From Torreya grandis (lineage: Eukaryota; Streptophyta; Pinopsida; Cupressales; Taxaceae): a stretch of DNA of 64,000 nucleotides. Shown piece by piece: positions 61,586 to 64,000 of the stretch; the stretch's first letter is position 1, and every line of letters starts with the position of its first letter. The translations under genes were made by a program, and so were the position numbers. The stretch is taken from positions 1,291,001-1,355,000 of the forward strand of contig JARHVA010000082.1 in assembly GCA_037957365.1 (NCBI GenBank), given 5' to 3'. The notes beneath the pieces were generated by a model that saw only the letters and a program-made list of their open reading frames with translations, was not told the origin of the DNA and ran no database searches.

Positions 61586-63827
61586 TTTCTGGGAAAGTTT
61601 TGAAAAATGAAGAACTTGAATGCTCAGAACAATTTTTTGAAAAGGGGAGAGAGGATTTTGGTCTGTTGAACCAAAATAGTTCATATGTTGTCTCAAAAAT
61701 GAGATGACATTTTTGGGGACAATAGAACCCTTTCTCAAAACACTATTTATAAAAGGCTTGTGTATATACAGAAACTTTATTTCAAACAATTGAGGCATAT
61801 ACTCAATTTTTCCAAATAATCATGGAAAACAATTACATATTCAGAAACCTCATGACCTTAAGGTCATCATAAACTTCATTTGATGCTTCAACTTAGGGTA
61901 AACAAGTTCAATCTCTTCTCTACAAGATGTTCACTCAAAACTATCAACTGACTTCAAAACACAGTCAAGGAAACATAAACTTGTGCCATCTGATTGAATA
62001 CATTAAAGTGATTTCAATGTATGAACAAGATATTATATCATCTTTAGATCAACCTCTATCAAAAGGATTATAAGTGTTGATAGCAACTATTAGTCTTGCA
62101 GACCAAATATTGATCTTTTCTCTTATAGACTCCACTCAGTCAGATAAGCCATTTTGGCTTCAATGTTCCAACCTCTTGCACTAAATTACAAGCTTCTAAA
62201 AAGCATGGATATATTATTCAAATCCAAAACAACATCATCATGTACTTCAATGCATCACTCTTACATGGAAACACATCAGAAGTCATCTTTTCAATTATGC
62301 ATGAGTTTTTATTGTCTACACCACTTAGTCTATTTACGACTGGCTAACTTAGATCACAAAATTTGCACACCTAAGTTCTGAAACCTGTCTGGAATCCTTC
62401 ATGGATATCAACTATAAGTCTCATACTTTGATCTTCATATACTTAGCAACTTTGACTCAGGCAACTCTATCTATTACAAAAAATATCTGAAAGACAAGCA
62501 CTTTTTTGTAGGGTCTACTCACTCATTTGAGAGATCAATCACACATAGATATTCTTAAGAGAGTTGAATTCAACCTCCAATCACTTATTTGACCATACCA
62601 AACTATTCTGATCTCTTTAGAATAATATCTTTAACATTGGGTCATTGTTAGGGTTCTCTAAGGGTTTAGACGATTTTCCAGTCTTAACAATCATTCATAA
62701 AACTTAGTTCCTCTTTCCAGAAACTAATTCTTAGAACTATGATCTATAACCCTTCCTCATCTACTATGAATAACTTAGATTCTCATGCATATGTTGCACT
62801 TACCAATGAGCACTTGAAAAACCTTCTTAGGTAGACAACTCTTCATTTTGTGCACTTTGAGAAATATTGAAACACTTTTTCAAGCCTTAACCTTCAAAAT
62901 TTGACCTAAAATTTCATGCACATACTTGATACAACTTGACTCACCTCTATCAATGATCACCTACTCATCCATGTCATGAAAACTAATCATGATATCCTTT
63001 TGACCACCATCTCTCTTTTGCTTTCGAAGCCTTGACCTACGGGTCTCATTAGGCCTTTAATATAACCTTCTAGCCACCCAACAAACTTCACCTTGGAACT
63101 TTCTTATGTTTCAATACCTCTTGTGTATGATCAAGCAACCTCATACACTCACTCTTCTTTAGATCTTCAACAAAGCAACTTCAGAGCTTCTTACAAATCT
63201 TTAAAGCTTAACTAAGATATTTTTAGCATGTTTAATGATGCATACACAGATCTTCAGAGTTGACCTTCTAATCATTTGAAAGGTCCTCAACACCTTATGT
63301 ACAAACTTAAATGACCTCTTTCATGCTCAAACATTATCATGTATTTTTCAAAGTATTCACATCTTCATAGTTCATTTAGATCATCTTTAGAGTTACTTAC
63401 ATAAATATTTAGAGCATATAGTTTCTTCTTTTGAGCTTACTCATTTCATCATGCTACCTGCACATATCATCTCACAAGATCTAGACAAAGCATTACAAGA
63501 TGCTTGACACTTGATATACCGACTTGCACTTATGCCGATCTCAATGATATTTCACTCAAGCTAATATCATAACTTTCTTCAAATAGAGCTATCTCATCAC
63601 TATTTTTCATACAATAACAACACTCACTGTGTTGGCATAAGAACTCATCATACACATACCTCAAAGCTTACTTGATCATGTATCTTCAAAACAACCTTTG
63701 ACATTAATGACATTAGATTGACATAAATGATAATAAATTGACATCAATGACAACACTTATTCCAACACCTCGATAGTCAATGACAATAATCAATAATCTC
63801 CTCCTTAATCAATGACAATGTTCAACA

Positions 63828-63832
63828 CTTGG
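63828..63832. repeat. Right target-site duplication CTTGG of the Copia element
   Basis: It matches 50347-50351. Confidence 0.85.
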
Positions 63833-64000
63833 AAGGGAAGTTCTTTCAACATTAGTCGTAGATGGGAAAGCTAATTCTTGTCTATAATAACTTGATTTAG
63901 TTTGAAATAACTCTAACTATATTTATTTCTAAATTTCCCCCTCAAATTTGAATGTGCACAATATTTATTAAATTAAATTGAAGTTTCATAGCAATTGGCT
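63833..64000. other. Flank right of the Copia element
   Basis: AT-rich sequence, no gene recognised. Confidence 0.5.

Larger units (their letters stand above)
58700..61725 (-). mobile_element. 3.0-kb solo LTR related to the 17.4-kb Tat element
   Basis: It starts TGTTGGGTGAATATTTTGTC like the Tat LTRs and ends GGGGACAATA (terminal CA mutated to TA). GAACC flanks it at 58695-58699 and 61726-61730, and the empty site is seen in the other Copia LTR near 52345. It keeps the 34-nt block (58814-58847), the octamer motifs (59084-59418) and a TATA-like box (about 59496-59505), but I see neither the long ORF nor the 38-bp array. Orientation is inferred from similarity. Confidence 0.87.
50352..63827 (-). 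mobile_element. Gag-only Copia element with about 3.1-kb LTRs and nested insertions
   Basis: Long direct repeats at 50352-54432 and 57697-63827 flank a 3.26-kb interior. The target-site duplication CTTGG is at 50347-50351 and 63828-63832. The interior carries a decayed SIRE/Copia-like gag on the minus strand and no pol. A primer site resembling initiator Met-tRNA (TGGTATGAGAATG on the minus strand, 57682-57694) adjoins the right LTR, and a purine tract (AAAAGAGGATAT) adjoins the left LTR at about 54433-54444. After removing the nested solo LTRs the two LTRs are about 3.15 and 3.10 kb. Confidence 0.88.
57697..63827 (-). repeat. 5' LTR of the Copia element (with nested solo LTR)
   Basis: It starts TATTGGAAAAAAG (terminal TG mutated to TA) and ends TTCAACA. 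It is interrupted by the solo LTR at 58700-61725. Confidence 0.87.

Noticed and set aside
61445..61798. 117-codon minus-strand ORF across the end of the solo LTR
   Set aside because: It crosses the solo LTR boundary at 61725 and the target-site duplication, and covers degenerate short repeats.

Overview
This 64 kb window looks like nuclear DNA from a large, repeat-rich plant genome. A gymnosperm such as a conifer is my best guess, but that is inference. The reasons are nested LTR retrotransposons with very long LTRs, a Tat/Ogre-type Gypsy element with two RNase H domains, and one plant-type intron-containing ribosomal protein gene (RPS23, minus strand, 46678-49340) with a telo-box promoter. 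There are no bacterial-style operons. Almost everything else is transposable-element sequence or AT-rich sequence with no recognisable gene.

Layout. 118-17492 is a complete Tat/Ogre-like Gypsy element on the minus strand, flanked by the target-site duplication GATTG. Its two LTRs (118-5603 and 11933-17492) are about 5.5 kb each, and each carries a decayed sense-strand open frame of about 1,150 codons of unknown function. Gag-pol (11430 down to 5779) keeps one reading frame but is broken by five in-frame stops. 17498-31902 is AT-rich with a 640-bp direct repeat pair and a fragment of a Gypsy gag. 31903-35161 is a small Gypsy element with only gag and protease (TSD AACCA). About 36850-44690 is a second, badly decayed Tat element on the plus strand, split by a minus-strand non-autonomous LTR element (38880 to about 41884). 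44690-46340 looks like decayed coding sequence that I do not recognise. RPS23 follows. 50352-63827 is a gag-only Copia element on the minus strand (TSD CTTGG). One of its LTRs holds a 929-bp solo LTR (51073-52001, TSD GTTTT). The other holds a 3.0-kb solo LTR (58700-61725, TSD GAACC) that is a relative of the 17.4-kb element.

How the parts fit. The most interesting material is in the long LTRs. Besides the embedded ORF, each has a tandem array of 38-bp units, each unit a near-perfect hairpin, placed between a TATA box and the ORF start. Near the gag-proximal end, downstream of a second TATA box, each LTR carries a family of short stem-loops that present the same octamer (CACAAAGT on the plus strand, ACTTTGTG on the sense strand) on stems of different sequence. 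The distant solo LTR at 58700 keeps the same layout: TATA box, octamer stem-loops, and an identical 34-nt block. In the polyprotein an archaeal-type RNase H lies between protease and reverse transcriptase, while the usual Gypsy RNase H has lost its first catalytic aspartate. The second Tat remnant instead appears to have its archaeal-type RNase H next to integrase.
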